Origin: JAPORY01 sp965215385
GTDB lineage: Bacteria > Pseudomonadota > Alphaproteobacteria > Rhodobacterales > Rhodobacteraceae
Assembly: GCA_965215385.1 (NCBI GenBank)
Contig: OZ244059.1
Coordinates: 3,100,001-3,164,000 of the forward strand
DNA: 64,000 nucleotides
Direction of reading: 5' to 3'
Shown here in pieces: positions 17,630 to 26,365 of this stretch. Below the pieces are notes generated by a model, which saw only the letters and a list, made by a program, of their open reading frames with translations, had not been told where the DNA came from and made no database searches. The translations under genes were made by a program, and so were the position numbers. Every line of letters starts with the position of its first letter. The stretch's first letter is position 1.

Positions 17630-18594
17630 TGTGGGGATGGTGAGGCCGGACGGCACTTGGACCAACTGCCACTATGGGCAATGGCTCATTTTGATATTCA
17701 CGCACAATCAGCGGTTGGAGGCACTTCGGGGTACGAAATCGTTCGGTCTCAGACCAGTTTGACTTCGCGAAGCGAACTCCGCTCACCAGTATGAATTTCG
17801 GCAATACAAACTATCCACCGTTGCCTTATATGCCAACGGTGCAGATGGAAAAAAAGTCATTTCGTGCTTCGCGGTAGAACGCCGCACGCTTTATGATGGT
17901 TTGATATATATTGAACGGACGAGAGTTTTGATTGAGTCGAGGTTATGGCTATCGGCGGCTCAAGTGTTGAGCCTGTTCAGGTATTCAAAACAAGTCGATT
18001 GCATAAGAAAAAGATTATGAAGAGAGATTGAATCAATGCCGATAGTGATAGCAATGCTTTGTAAAACCGAACCAAGCTTGAAACGCTCTAGCACATCCCA
18101 CCTTTATTCTTAAAATTCTTCACGTAGTCACGCGGCGGCCTGCTCGACTTTGAATAAGACATTCCGCGTGGCAAAAGGCGTTCAGTATTTCTCAATAGAG
18201 ACGGCCCTTTGGTCAGCAGGAAAGAATTCAGGATGATCTTTTTGGAAATATCGTGATTGCCGCTAGTAAGTAGCCCAAGATTTGACATGACGATTTTTGC
18301 ATTTTTTTGAACTGAGCAAAACCAAAATGATCTTGTTAACAACCAATCCACAACTGTCTTATGGTAACCGAAATCGCGCTTGCAATCAAAATATACTGGT
18401 ATTGTTGTGAGGCGGGAAAAGAACCGAGGCCAAGATGTCTGTGCTGGAGAAACCTCACTCACCTTAAGGGAGGAGTTTCATAGAAATGCGCGAAGGTTTT
18501 TTTCCTGAAGCCTCCTGCTGTTGGATGCATTGGTAATTCCAACATCGGCGCTCTTTGAACATCTAAACCGATGCCATTGGAAACAGCGAACGGG
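17630..18594. other. Stretch with no securely recognised gene
   Basis: About 960 bases between the mobile unit and the AlkD-like gene. A 124-codon frame on the minus strand (18088-18462, GTG start) is open, but its predicted product is basic, has no family resemblance I can see and lacks a well-placed ribosome site, so I do not call it. Another frame (17553-17804 minus) runs through the inverted repeat and is probably chance. A short ATTGAACGGACG near 17910 equals the right tip of the IS30 elements, but nothing else of that element is present. Confidence 0.4.
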
Positions 18595-19278
18595 TCAAGA
18601 GAGGTATTTCGCAGCTTCTCTGCGGGCAAAAGGTTTCATACGACCTCCATGCAACCTCAAGAAATCCTCCACTCGTGATGAATCCCGCTTCGATAAGTCG
18701 CGAAGCCACCAAGCAACAGCTTTCTGAATAAACCACTCCCGATCCGAAACATAATCCGCCGCCCAACCCAGAATCCGCTCGCGGCGATTGATGTCATCAT
18801 CGTCAGGATCTTTTAGCCGTGCCCATGGCAACGTAACGACCAGCGCCGCTCGACGAGTCCACATATGTGGGGATGAGGCCCATGACTCCACATCGTCTAG
18901 ACGCGACGGTTCGGCAAAAAGTCGCTTCTGTGCGGCCATACAAGCGTGATCCGCAATCGCCCAACTGTCAAAGTCTCTAGACCAAGAGCAGATAAGCCGC
19001 CAAACTGCATCGTCAGGCTTTATCCGCGGCCGCGTCAAAAGCTTTGCCGCCGCAAGACGGCACTCATAAATGTTGGTTTGCCAAAGCAAGTCCGCCACTA
19101 TTGACCAGTCGGCAACTGACAGACGCTTCTGCCAAGATCGCGTTAGCTGGTCAATCTGACTATTGCGTAAGCCCAAATAGGGTCGGTCAACTTTGTGATA
19201 ACGAGCCATTTCAACCGCCCGCTCCGCATCAGCTTCCGCCTCGAGTTCAGCAAGATACGGTGACGCCGAATCAGTCAT
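18595..19278 (-). CDS. DNA alkylation repair (AlkD-like) HEAT-repeat protein
   Basis: A 227-residue all-helical protein of the AlkD/AlkC superfamily. Marks include YHKVDRPYLGLRNSQIDQL near residue 28, YECRLAAAKLL (about 80), DSWAIADHACMAAQ (about 105), WTRRAALVVTLPWAR (about 145), and FIQKAVAWWLRDLSK (about 188), which match the pattern of AlkD HEAT-like helices including the Trp/Arg-rich groove. AlkD excises bulky or charged alkyl purines from DNA. The gene overlaps the glmS stop by four bases (ATGA), so it is co-transcribed with and probably translated after glmS. A hypothetical partner role with glmS is not implied. Confidence 0.85.
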   Translation of the reverse strand: MTDSASPYLAELEAEADAERAVEMARYHKVDRPYLGLRNSQIDQLTRSWQKRLSVADWSIVADLLWQTNIYECRLAAAKLLTRPRIKPDDAVWRLICSWSRDFDSWAIADHACMAAQKRLFAEPSRLDDVESWASSPHMWTRRAALVVTLPWARLKDPDDDDINRRERILGWAADYVSDREWFIQKAVAWWLRDLSKRDSSRVEDFLRLHGGRMKPFARREAAKYLS

Positions 19279-21095
19279 TCGACAGTAACCGATTTTGCAA
19301 GATTGCGCGGCTGATCAACATCTGTGCCCTTCGCTACAGCTACATGGTAAGCCAGTAACTGCGCTGAGACCGAATATATGATCGGGTTAAGAAGTGGCAT
19401 GACTTGCGGCATGCGAATAGTCGCCCAAGCGTCACCACCGGCCGCCGCAATTCCAGCCGCATCTGACACCAGAATTACCTTCGCCTTGCGGGCCAAAATC
19501 TCCTGCATATTCGAAACAGACTTCGCGAATAGATCATCTTGAGGCGCCAGAACCACGACTGGCATTTGCTCGTCAATCAATGCCATCGGACCATGCTTGA
19601 GTTCACCCGCCGCATAACCCTCGGCGTGAATATAGCTTACCTCCTTGAGTTTGAGCGCACCCTCTAGAGCAATCGGGTACATGCTGCCGCGGCCAACAAA
19701 CAAGACATTGCTCGACATGCTCATCCGAATGGCGATCCTGCGGATCCAATCAGCTTGATCCAACGCCAAACTCAAAAGAGTCGGAAGAGTTCTTACGGTG
19801 CCGATATGACCGTCAAGACTTTGCGCATTTCTGACGCGATGAGCTTTGGCAAAACCAATACAAAGCAGCAGCAATATAATCAGTTGGCACGTGAAGGCTT
19901 TGGTTGACGCAACGCCAACCTCAATACCGGCATGAATTGGTAAACTCGTGTCACTTTCGCGAGCAATTGAACTCTCGGCGACATTAATAACCGACAAGAC
20001 ATGCCCCATTTTATCGCGACAATAGCGCAGGGCAGCCAAGGTGTCGGCAGTCTCGCCCGACTGACTGACAAAAATCGCTATAGTGGTCGGAGAGACCGGT
20101 GATTCTCGATAGCGAAATTCCGAAGCTATATCAACGTCAACCGGTAATTGGGCAATTTTCTCAAACCAGTATTTTGCTACCATACAAGCATAGTAGGCCG
20201 TGCCACATCCAACAAGCAAAACGCGATCAAATGCCTTAAAATCTGGACAGCCAGCGGGGAGTTCAATCTCTCCCTCGGTGGTGAGATAGTGCTCAAGAAC
20301 TTCAGCCGCCGCCGCTGGCTGCTCAAAAATTTCCTTCGACATGAAATGCTGGTGACCAGACTTTTCCACTTGCAGCGTATCAATCAGAACCCTTCTCATC
20401 GGGCGGTTGGCAAGGTTTCCGTCCGCGTCATATATGGTCGCACTATGCCGCGCCAATATGGCCTGATCCCAGTCCTCAAGATAAGTAATCCGACTAGTAA
20501 ATGGCGCCAAGGCAATGGCGTCCGAGCCCAGAAACATTTCGCCGTCGCCGTAACCAATCGCCAATGGTGACCCTCGACGAGCGGCAAAAATCAGGTCATC
20601 CTCGCCGGCAAAAATTATCGCTAATGCAAACGCCCCTTCCAACTTATTAACCGCGAGGGACGCGGCTTCATGAATACTGCGATCCTGCGTCAAAAAATAA
20701 TCGGTCAGCAGAGCGATAATCTCAGTATCGGTATCCGTTTGAAATGAAATTCCTTGTTGCGCGAGAAATTCCCGAAGTTCCCGGTAATTCTCAATGATAC
20801 CGTTATGGACAACCGCAACGCGACCAGCTTGATGGGGATGAGCATTGGTTAACGTCGGTGCCCCGTGCGTTGCCCACCGCGTATGACCAATGCCAGATTT
20901 TCCTGCTAGTGGCGCATGAACCAACTGATCTGATAACGTAATCAGCTTGCCAACTGCACGGCGCCGATCAAGAACTCCATCGTTGATCGTCGCAATTCCG
21001 GCACTGTCATATCCACGATATTCAAGTCGCTTTAGTGCCTCGACAAGAATAGGTGCCACTTCGTGATTGCCGAGAACACCAACAATTCCACACAT
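19275..21095 (-). CDS. glmS: Glutamine--fructose-6-phosphate aminotransferase (isomerizing)
   Basis: A 606-residue cytoplasmic enzyme that makes glucosamine-6-phosphate from fructose-6-phosphate and glutamine, the entry to UDP-GlcNAc for peptidoglycan and LPS. The mature start MCGIVGVLG provides the N-terminal catalytic Cys of the glutaminase domain; RLEYRGYDSAG and HTRWATHG follow. Two SIS domains occupy the second half (GCGTAYYACMV; SQSGETADTLAALR; GRGSMYPIALEGALKLKE), and the C-terminus is DQPRNLAKSVTVE with the Lys that contacts sugar phosphate. I chose ATG 21095 because the catalytic Cys must follow Met; the longer frame is not used. It lies 22 bases after glmU. Confidence 0.97.
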   Translation of the reverse strand: MCGIVGVLGNHEVAPILVEALKRLEYRGYDSAGIATINDGVLDRRRAVGKLITLSDQLVHAPLAGKSGIGHTRWATHGAPTLTNAHPHQAGRVAVVHNGIIENYRELREFLAQQGISFQTDTDTEIIALLTDYFLTQDRSIHEAASLAVNKLEGAFALAIIFAGEDDLIFAARRGSPLAIGYGDGEMFLGSDAIALAPFTSRITYLEDWDQAILARHSATIYDADGNLANRPMRRVLIDTLQVEKSGHQHFMSKEIFEQPAAAAEVLEHYLTTEGEIELPAGCPDFKAFDRVLLVGCGTAYYACMVAKYWFEKIAQLPVDVDIASEFRYRESPVSPTTIAIFVSQSGETADTLAALRYCRDKMGHVLSVINVAESSIARESDTSLPIHAGIEVGVASTKAFTCQLIILLLLCIGFAKAHRVRNAQSLDGHIGTVRTLPTLLSLALDQADWIRRIAIRMSMSSNVLFVGRGSMYPIALEGALKLKEVSYIHAEGYAAGELKHGPMALIDEQMPVVVLAPQDDLFAKSVSNMQEILARKAKVILVSDAAGIAAAGGDAWATIRMPQVMPLLNPIIYSVSAQLLAYHVAVAKGTDVDQPRNLAKSVTVE

Positions 21096-21117
21096 TACAG
21101 CTGTCGTCCTCAGAAAT

Positions 21118-22452
21118 TTATTTTCGCCGCGAACGGAGCAGGGCAAACATTTTGCGAGTGCCACCCAATTTCTTGCTCATACGCGCACGACCGATTGCTA
21201 GGGCACCATCATCTACGTCTCTATCGACCACAGTTCCGGTTGCGACCATCACGTCATCGCCCACCGATACGGGTGCCACAAACATTGTATTCGACCCGAT
21301 GAAAGCGCGATCGCCGATCTTGGTTGAAGACTTTCCGATGCCGTCATAATTGCAAGTGATGGTTCCCGCGCCGATGTTTGTCGTCTCGCCAACCTGCGTA
21401 TCGCCAAGATAAGATAGATGATTAACCTTGGTATTCTTACCAAGTTCGGTCTCTTTTAATTCGACAAAGTTTCCGACACGGGCTCCCTCCGCAAGCGTCG
21501 TTGCGGGGCGCAACCGGGCAAATGGGCCGATGATGCAACCTTCGCCGATAACGGCACCTTCCACGTGCGAGAAAGAACGAATATGCGAGCGTGAACCGAC
21601 TTCAACAGACGGTCCAAAGACCACATAGGGCTCAACTCTGACGTCGGGCGCAATACTCGTATCAAGTGAGAAGTGAACAGTTTCGGGAGCGACAAGCGTT
21701 ACGCCGTTCGCCATAAATTCACACCGTTTGCGCACTTGAAAACAGGCTTCTGCCCGTGCCAACTCCGCTTGGCTGTTAATGCCCAGTGTCTCCTCTTCTG
21801 GACAAGTCACAGCAGAGCAACTCCGGCCCCGATCTCGGGCAATCGAAATGATATCGGTCAGGTAGTACTCGTTAGCGACATTATCATTTCGAACGTCGGA
21901 AATGAGATCAAATATCAGATCCTTGTCGCCGGCAATGAGTCCACTATTGCAAAGCGTGATCTGCCGTTGTTGCTTCGTTGCATCCTTTTCTTCAACGATG
22001 CGCTCAAGCATGTGACCATTCATAATCAAGCGTCCATAGCCGCTCGCATCGCTTGAATGAAAACCCAGTATCACGAGGTCAGATGTAGATCGTGCGGCAA
22101 TTAGTTCTTTTAGGGTCGACGGCCGAATCAGCGGTGAATCACCATACATAACGACAACGTCTCCGTGATAATCGGCGAGAGCGTCTCTAGCCTGTGCGAC
22201 CGCATGGGCTGTACCTAACATCGGATTTTGGACAACGACCGTTATGGCGTCGTTAGCGTTGTTTACCCAATTGGTAACTTGCTCAGCCCCATGACCGACG
22301 ACCAGAATTGTTTGACGCGGTTTGAGTTCTTGCGCGGTTCGCAGCACATGTGCCAGCATCGGTACTTGACCAAGTAGATGCATAACTTTTGGCAAATTGG
22401 AGTTCATACGTGAACCCTTGCCGGCAGCCAAAATGATGAGGGCAAAACTCAT
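21118..22452 (-). CDS. glmU: Bifunctional UDP-N-acetylglucosamine pyrophosphorylase / glucosamine-1-phosphate N-acetyltransferase
   Basis: A 444-residue enzyme that acetylates glucosamine-1-phosphate and joins the product to UTP, giving UDP-GlcNAc. The N-terminal uridyltransferase has ILAAGKGSRMNSNLPKVMH and the metal-binding MYGDSPLI. The C-terminal left-handed beta-helix shows hexapeptide repeats, with NFVELKETELGKNTKVNHL, GAGTITCNYDG and IGSNTMFVAPVSVG, matching the acetyltransferase site. Start ATG 22452 gives the canonical beginning MSFALIILAAG. It sits upstream of glmS in one operon, so the two consecutive steps of amino-sugar synthesis are co-expressed. An intergenic region of about 600 bases upstream must hold the promoter. 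Confidence 0.97.
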   Translation of the reverse strand: MSFALIILAAGKGSRMNSNLPKVMHLLGQVPMLAHVLRTAQELKPRQTILVVGHGAEQVTNWVNNANDAITVVVQNPMLGTAHAVAQARDALADYHGDVVVMYGDSPLIRPSTLKELIAARSTSDLVILGFHSSDASGYGRLIMNGHMLERIVEEKDATKQQRQITLCNSGLIAGDKDLIFDLISDVRNDNVANEYYLTDIISIARDRGRSCSAVTCPEEETLGINSQAELARAEACFQVRKRCEFMANGVTLVAPETVHFSLDTSIAPDVRVEPYVVFGPSVEVGSRSHIRSFSHVEGAVIGEGCIIGPFARLRPATTLAEGARVGNFVELKETELGKNTKVNHLSYLGDTQVGETTNIGAGTITCNYDGIGKSSTKIGDRAFIGSNTMFVAPVSVGDDVMVATGTVVDRDVDDGALAIGRARMSKKLGGTRKMFALLRSRRK

Positions 22453-23079
22453 ATTCGCTCGCTTGCTTTTGCGGTGATCACCCGATTTCGTGTTGACGCA
22501 ATCAGGCAAGTAGTCGAATCAATTCGAATTGCGATTTGCAACAGTTTCGGCGAAATCAAATGGAGTTTGGAGTTCAGAACTGCTGATATTTTGATCCAAG
22601 TTCTCTGCTTCTTGCACACAAACATTTGCTATTTGAAACAATTTTCGAACCTTGTTGAAATTCGCCTCAAGTCTCAATTCTTATCAATTAAGTTCCTGAT
22701 GAGAGCGTCATTTACGCCCCAACAATTAGAGAAAGAGTACAAATCTAAACTCAGAGATCTTGACATCTAGCTCGGGATTTATTGCCATAATCGTATGAAG
22801 AATCGAGAAAAACCGGATTTTTCTCTGGAGCAATCCCTTTTCTGAAATAAATTTTGGTTTGGCGCTAAGCTAATGATGGATCAATGGATTTTCAATCAAT
22901 CTGCTGTACGAGATCCCGAAGTAATTCTTGCAAATTTGAAAATCAGCCTCATTCTGAGATAGCGAAAATGTGTCGCCGTCATGAAATCTGAGACCATGTA
23001 AGACAGAGACAGGCAGTGCCCGTCGGGGCCTTACAGTGCAGCCTTTTCCCAGAGTCTTGAATAAGGATAAGTTCGCGGA
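22453..23079. other. Intergenic region holding the first copy of a dispersed repeat
   Basis: No gene is recognised. The open frame 22474-22770 on the plus strand has no family resemblance. From 22753 to 22993 runs the first copy of an imperfect repeat whose second copy is at 26001-26210. A likely divergent promoter region for glmU lies at the start. Confidence 0.45.
22753..22993 (+). repeat. Imperfect direct repeat, copy A
   Basis: Shares with copy B (26001-26210) the blocks AGAGATC-TGACATCT-GCTC, then CTGAAATAAATTTTGG, GATGGATTTTCAATCA-TCTGCTG, ATCCCGAAGTAATTCTTG and GCGAAAATGTGTCG-like text. Copy A contains an extra stretch of about 30 bases near its start. The two copies face the same way and enclose about 3 kb. 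Confidence 0.75.
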
Positions 23080-24244
23080 ATGAAAAGGCGGTCAAGAAGA
23101 GAGACTTCCGTGTTGCTCTATCGGAGTCGAAAGGCAATGCGGAAAAAGTCGAGAGAATCGTCCCCTAACTCACAGCAAGATATTCCGTCCTCGTCGTTAC
23201 CGATAAACTACAACGTCAGTGTGACGACAGGAACCAAATCATACAGGGCGGCGGGTTTCGCCGAATCTCCACCTGAATGTTTTGATCTAGAATCGAACGA
23301 GGAAGAAGTGATAGGTTTCATTAATCGTCTAAGAGCCAGGGAATTCAGCAAGCCCCGAAAGGCGAGACCATATCACGTTTAAAAAATTACGTTGGTTGGG
23401 AGTCTATTATGATTTTGCCAAGATTAAATCTACTTCGACCGCTTCAGCTTTAGTTCTAGCAGCCGAATTTTACCGTCTGAAGGAAAAAAAGTAGGATGGC
23501 CGTCCACCTGCTTTAGTCGATTTTGAAAACTGGTCAGTTGAAGTGAAGGCGACATTGGGAGATTTAGGATTTCTCGAACTACTGGGTATCGCTGAAACCC
23601 AGCATATTTCCGCGAACAAACGTCAAAATTCCAAGATTCAGAGGTTTGTCTCTGGATCCCTCGTAGTTGCCAAAGATGCAGAAGCCTTGAGAGATGCGTT
23701 ATGGAAACTTGCGCACCATATGAGGGTTTCTCCAAGAACAGAAAAAGAAATCTACGATGGTCTTTGTGAAGCAATGACCAATACAAAAGATCACGCCTAC
23801 ACGTTCGCTGAAGATCCGCCTGTTCCAGTTTTGACGGGTCAGTGGTGGATGACGGGAAAAGCTTCTGGGGATGGAAAGAGTTTAGAGATTGTCTTTTTTG
23901 ACCAAGGCATTTCCATACCCGCAAGTCTTCCCAAGTCCAATTTGTGGGAAATTCTAAGGGAAAAATTTTATAAGATTAATCCAGAAACTATGAGTGATGA
24001 TGCAAATATGATTGCTGCTGCAGTTGAATCCGAACGGACTTCTACGGCAAAATCTTATCATGGAAAGGGTCTTCCTCAAATCAAGCACGTGATCAAAAAT
24101 GCGCCGGCCGGTCAATTGCGAATCTTGTCAAGGCGAGGGAAGTATGTATATTCCAAAAGAGGCGGAATGGAATCCGTGCTGACAGGCGTCCTAAAGGAAG
24201 ATATTGGTGGCACTCTGATCCATTGGGAATTAAACATGGGATAG
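23080..24244 (+). pseudogene. GHKL-type ATP-binding protein with N-terminal STAS-like part, apparently broken
   Basis: A composite frame. Codons 1-100 (from ATG 23080) end after the sequence RARPYHV at 23382; continuing in the next frame gives KKLRWLGVYYDFAKIKSTS and ALVLAAEFYRLKEKK, then a TAG at 23492-23494, and the same frame resumes without further stops to 24244. The last 234 codons hold a full Bergerat ATPase: N box EAMTNTKDHAY (about residue 75 of that part), G1 box FFDQGISIP, and G2 box GKGLPQIKHVI. The break falls next to runs of A (6 and 7 bases), so a sequencing error is possible for the frameshift but not for the TAG. The C-terminal ATPase could still be made from an internal GTG (23543). 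Confidence 0.72.
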
Positions 24245-24248
24245 TGCC

Positions 24249-24587
24249 TTGATAAACATTAACATCGCGCAAGATTTCTCCACAACACCAGCAGGTCGCA
24301 CAGAAAGTGATCACGGTTCCAACAGCGGTGAGACTTTTCGAAGAAATCTTCTCGGTCCAAAACTCAAGGAAGCCATAAAAAGTAATTCAATCCTATCTGT
24401 TACCCTTGATGGAACCGCGGGTTATCCAGCTTCATTTCTAGATGAAGCTTTCGGAGGACTAATTCGCGAGGACAACTTCAAAAAATCTGATCTCAAAAAA
24501 TATCTAGTGATCAGAGCTGAAGATGACGTGTACAAGGTTTATGAGGATATGTGCCACAAATATATCGCGGACACTGAACCTTCGTGA
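24249..24587 (+). CDS. STAS-like domain protein (DUF4325 type)
   Basis: A 112-residue protein that fits the STAS-like DUF4325 family: INIAQDFSTTPAGR, then the GETFRRNLLGPKLKEAI helix, ILSVTLDGTAGYPASFLDEAFGG as the central strand-helix, and a C-terminal helix. The conserved core DGTAGYPASF is typical. The start is TTG 24249, four bases after the ATPase stop. Such proteins often sit beside GHKL ATPases, and by analogy to anti-sigma/anti-anti-sigma pairs (SpoIIAB/SpoIIAA) they may exchange phosphate or swap partners. It overlaps the next gene by four bases (GTGA). Function inferred from pairing only. Confidence 0.8.
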   Translation: MININIAQDFSTTPAGRTESDHGSNSGETFRRNLLGPKLKEAIKSNSILSVTLDGTAGYPASFLDEAFGGLIREDNFKKSDLKKYLVIRAEDDVYKVYEDMCHKYIADTEPS

Positions 24588-25075
24588 CTTTAGTTTTTTT
24601 GGGTTGGGTTGTTGCTCCTATAATTACGATTGCCGGCGGAACAATTTTGTTTACGGCCACGAGCCGTGTGCAAGATGCACATCGACAATTTGAGCAATTA
24701 TCCAATAACATACGCCAAACGGCAGATCTCGGGACCCAGTACTGGCTCTCAGGAAAAGACGAGGACGAAATCCCCGTAATTGAGGCAAAGATTATCGGTC
24801 AACAATTGCTAATATCAGAGGCATTTGCGGCATTGGGAAAGCGAAAGAGCCAGAACGCAAAGAATAAATGGGTTGCGTTGCCCAGCCCATTCTTTACGCA
24901 ACTATCAGGCGGAGATTTTATGACTGCCAGCAGAAATCCCGATCCTGCTAGGGCTCGAAGATTGCAATTCGAAATGGCGCGGCTTGTTAGTGAGGTAAGA
25001 GAATCCCAAGCACAGACGCTAAAGTTTCGCAACATTTTATTGATTGCTTTCTGTTACAGGAAATTCTTGACCTAA
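24584..25075 (+). CDS. Single-pass membrane protein of the GHKL/STAS-like cassette
   Basis: A 163-residue protein whose first 24 residues (LVFLGWVVAPIITIAGGTIL) form one membrane helix, followed by a cytoplasmic helical region with a possible coiled coil (VQDAHRQFEQLSNN). No catalytic motif is visible. The GTG start overlaps the STAS-like stop as GTGA, so translation is coupled. The C-terminal LLIAFCYRKFLT ends abruptly and may be truncated. It is probably the membrane anchor or effector of the cassette; this is inferred from gene order alone. Confidence 0.65.
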   Translation: MTLVFLGWVVAPIITIAGGTILFTATSRVQDAHRQFEQLSNNIRQTADLGTQYWLSGKDEDEIPVIEAKIIGQQLLISEAFAALGKRKSQNAKNKWVALPSPFFTQLSGGDFMTASRNPDPARARRLQFEMARLVSEVRESQAQTLKFRNILLIAFCYRKFLT

Positions 25076-25345
25076 CCGCGCTCCTTCGTTTCTTGAGTTC
25101 TCGTTTAACTAGTCGTAAGTGCTCAATTTACCGGTGTTACAGGGTGTTTTGGTTTTTTAGGGGATATTTGACCTAATTTCCATCGAACCGCAAGAATGGC
25201 GGTGGGTCAGTTTGAAACCATCGAATGTGACTTGGAAAAGCGGCCCGACAACGGTCCCGCGCATGTGTTGGTCGGGCCGCGGTCAGCGAATGGCCCCCGT
25301 TTTCGTCAGTCTCCCCGTTCTTGCCAGCCTGTCATGCCTTCAGGG

Positions 25346-25883
25346 TCAAAACTTATTGATCGGTATGACCAGGGCTCTGCCAGGGTTGTACATGATGAGA
25401 GAGAGATGGCTTTGCTCATTTTGACCGCGAGCAGTACTGATCAGCATAGTGGTAAACACGTTCGTGATTCCAGGTAAGCCCGGGTGTTCAGCAAGCAGGT
25501 CTGCTCTGCAGAACCTTGCACGACCGGTCTTTGTCCAACCTTGCTGCGTGTTGACTCCGGCAGCACCCACATAATTCCCATCGCAGCGATTATCCGGGTC
25601 AGCATCCTGATCACATGGACTGTTGTCCCAGACAACGACGCAAAGATTCAGCGGTGGATTGGCGATCGGGCAGTTGGTGGGCAGTGTGAACTGGATGATG
25701 GCTTGGTCACTGGGGCGGAGTCTGCCGAGATCCCCACGGGGAAAAGTCTTGGTCATCTTGACATCGCTGAGCGTGCATCGGGCCTCCGCCGTTCCGGCAA
25801 CCAGGGTCAGTGCCGCCAGCGCAATGGCGATCAGTGCTGTCAATTTTTTTTTGGGGGGGGGGGGGGGAACTTTGTCTCATCAT
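25346..25883 (-). CDS. Secreted cysteine-rich protein with poly(C) tract at its start (out of frame as sequenced)
   Basis: The frame from about 25843 encodes a signal-peptide core (LTALIAIALAALTLVAGTAEA) and a 145-residue exported domain with about seven Cys. Upstream on the minus strand are TTGGAG, ATGATG at 25883 and a run of 15 C followed by 9 A. As sequenced, the ATG frame does not reach the signal peptide: 40 bases separate ATG 25883 from the first codon of the open frame. One C fewer (14) would join them and give a start of MMRQSSPPPPKKK. Only a weak TTG (25843) starts the open frame directly. This is the pattern of a phase-variable gene in the OFF state. The exported protein itself is not recognised. 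Confidence 0.7.
25844..25867. repeat. Homopolymer tract (15 C and 9 A on the minus strand)
   Basis: A run of 9 T then 15 G on the plus strand, lying within the first ten codons of the secreted-protein gene. Its length sets whether the start codon and the signal peptide are in frame. Confidence 0.9.
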
Positions 25884-26000
25884 AAATACTCCAATTGCGT
25901 AACGGATCTCACTCTACCGCCCTTGCTGTCGGAAGGAAAGAGTGAATTTCAAACTGAGACACTACCGCAAGAATGGTTGTATAGAAAATTACATAACGTC

Positions 26001-26210
26001 AGAGATCGTGACATCTGGCTCAAGAAAAACCGCCTATTTCTCAGGTGTGCAATCCCTGTCCTGAAATAAATTTTGGCTTGACGCGGGGCTAAGCATGAGA
26101 TTGATGGATTTTCAATCACTCTGCTGTACGAAATCCCGAAGTAATTCTTGAAAATTCGAAAATCAGCGTCATTTTGATATCGAAAATGTGTCGATGTCAA
26201 GAAATCTGAA
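26001..26210 (+). repeat. Imperfect direct repeat, copy B
   Basis: Matches 22753-22993 over most of its length in the same orientation. Copies A and B flank the GHKL/STAS-like/membrane cassette and the poly(C) gene. No open frame or transposase is seen in either copy. Confidence 0.75.
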
Positions 26211-26365
26211 ACTGTTGGGAAACTGTTGGTTAACTGGTAAACGCATAAAAGCAGCCATTGACCGATTCATGACTGCAAGTGCGCGTTTCCAATGAACAGA
26301 ATCGGCGCAGTTGCCCCCAGCCTTCCATTTGAGTTTGTTCGCAGCTTGTCTGACCAGTGTGTCGG

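Noticed and set aside
17900..17925. ATTGAACGGACG, identical to the right tip of the IS30 elements.
   Set aside because: Only about a dozen bases match and no further element sequence is present on either side; chance or too small to call.
18088..18462. 124-codon minus-strand frame with GTG start.
   Set aside because: No family resemblance and no well-placed Shine-Dalgarno; the composition is basic and aromatic, as in chance frames.
22474..22770. 98-codon plus-strand frame after glmU.
   Set aside because: It overlaps the likely glmU promoter and the repeat, and looks like a chance A+T-rich frame.
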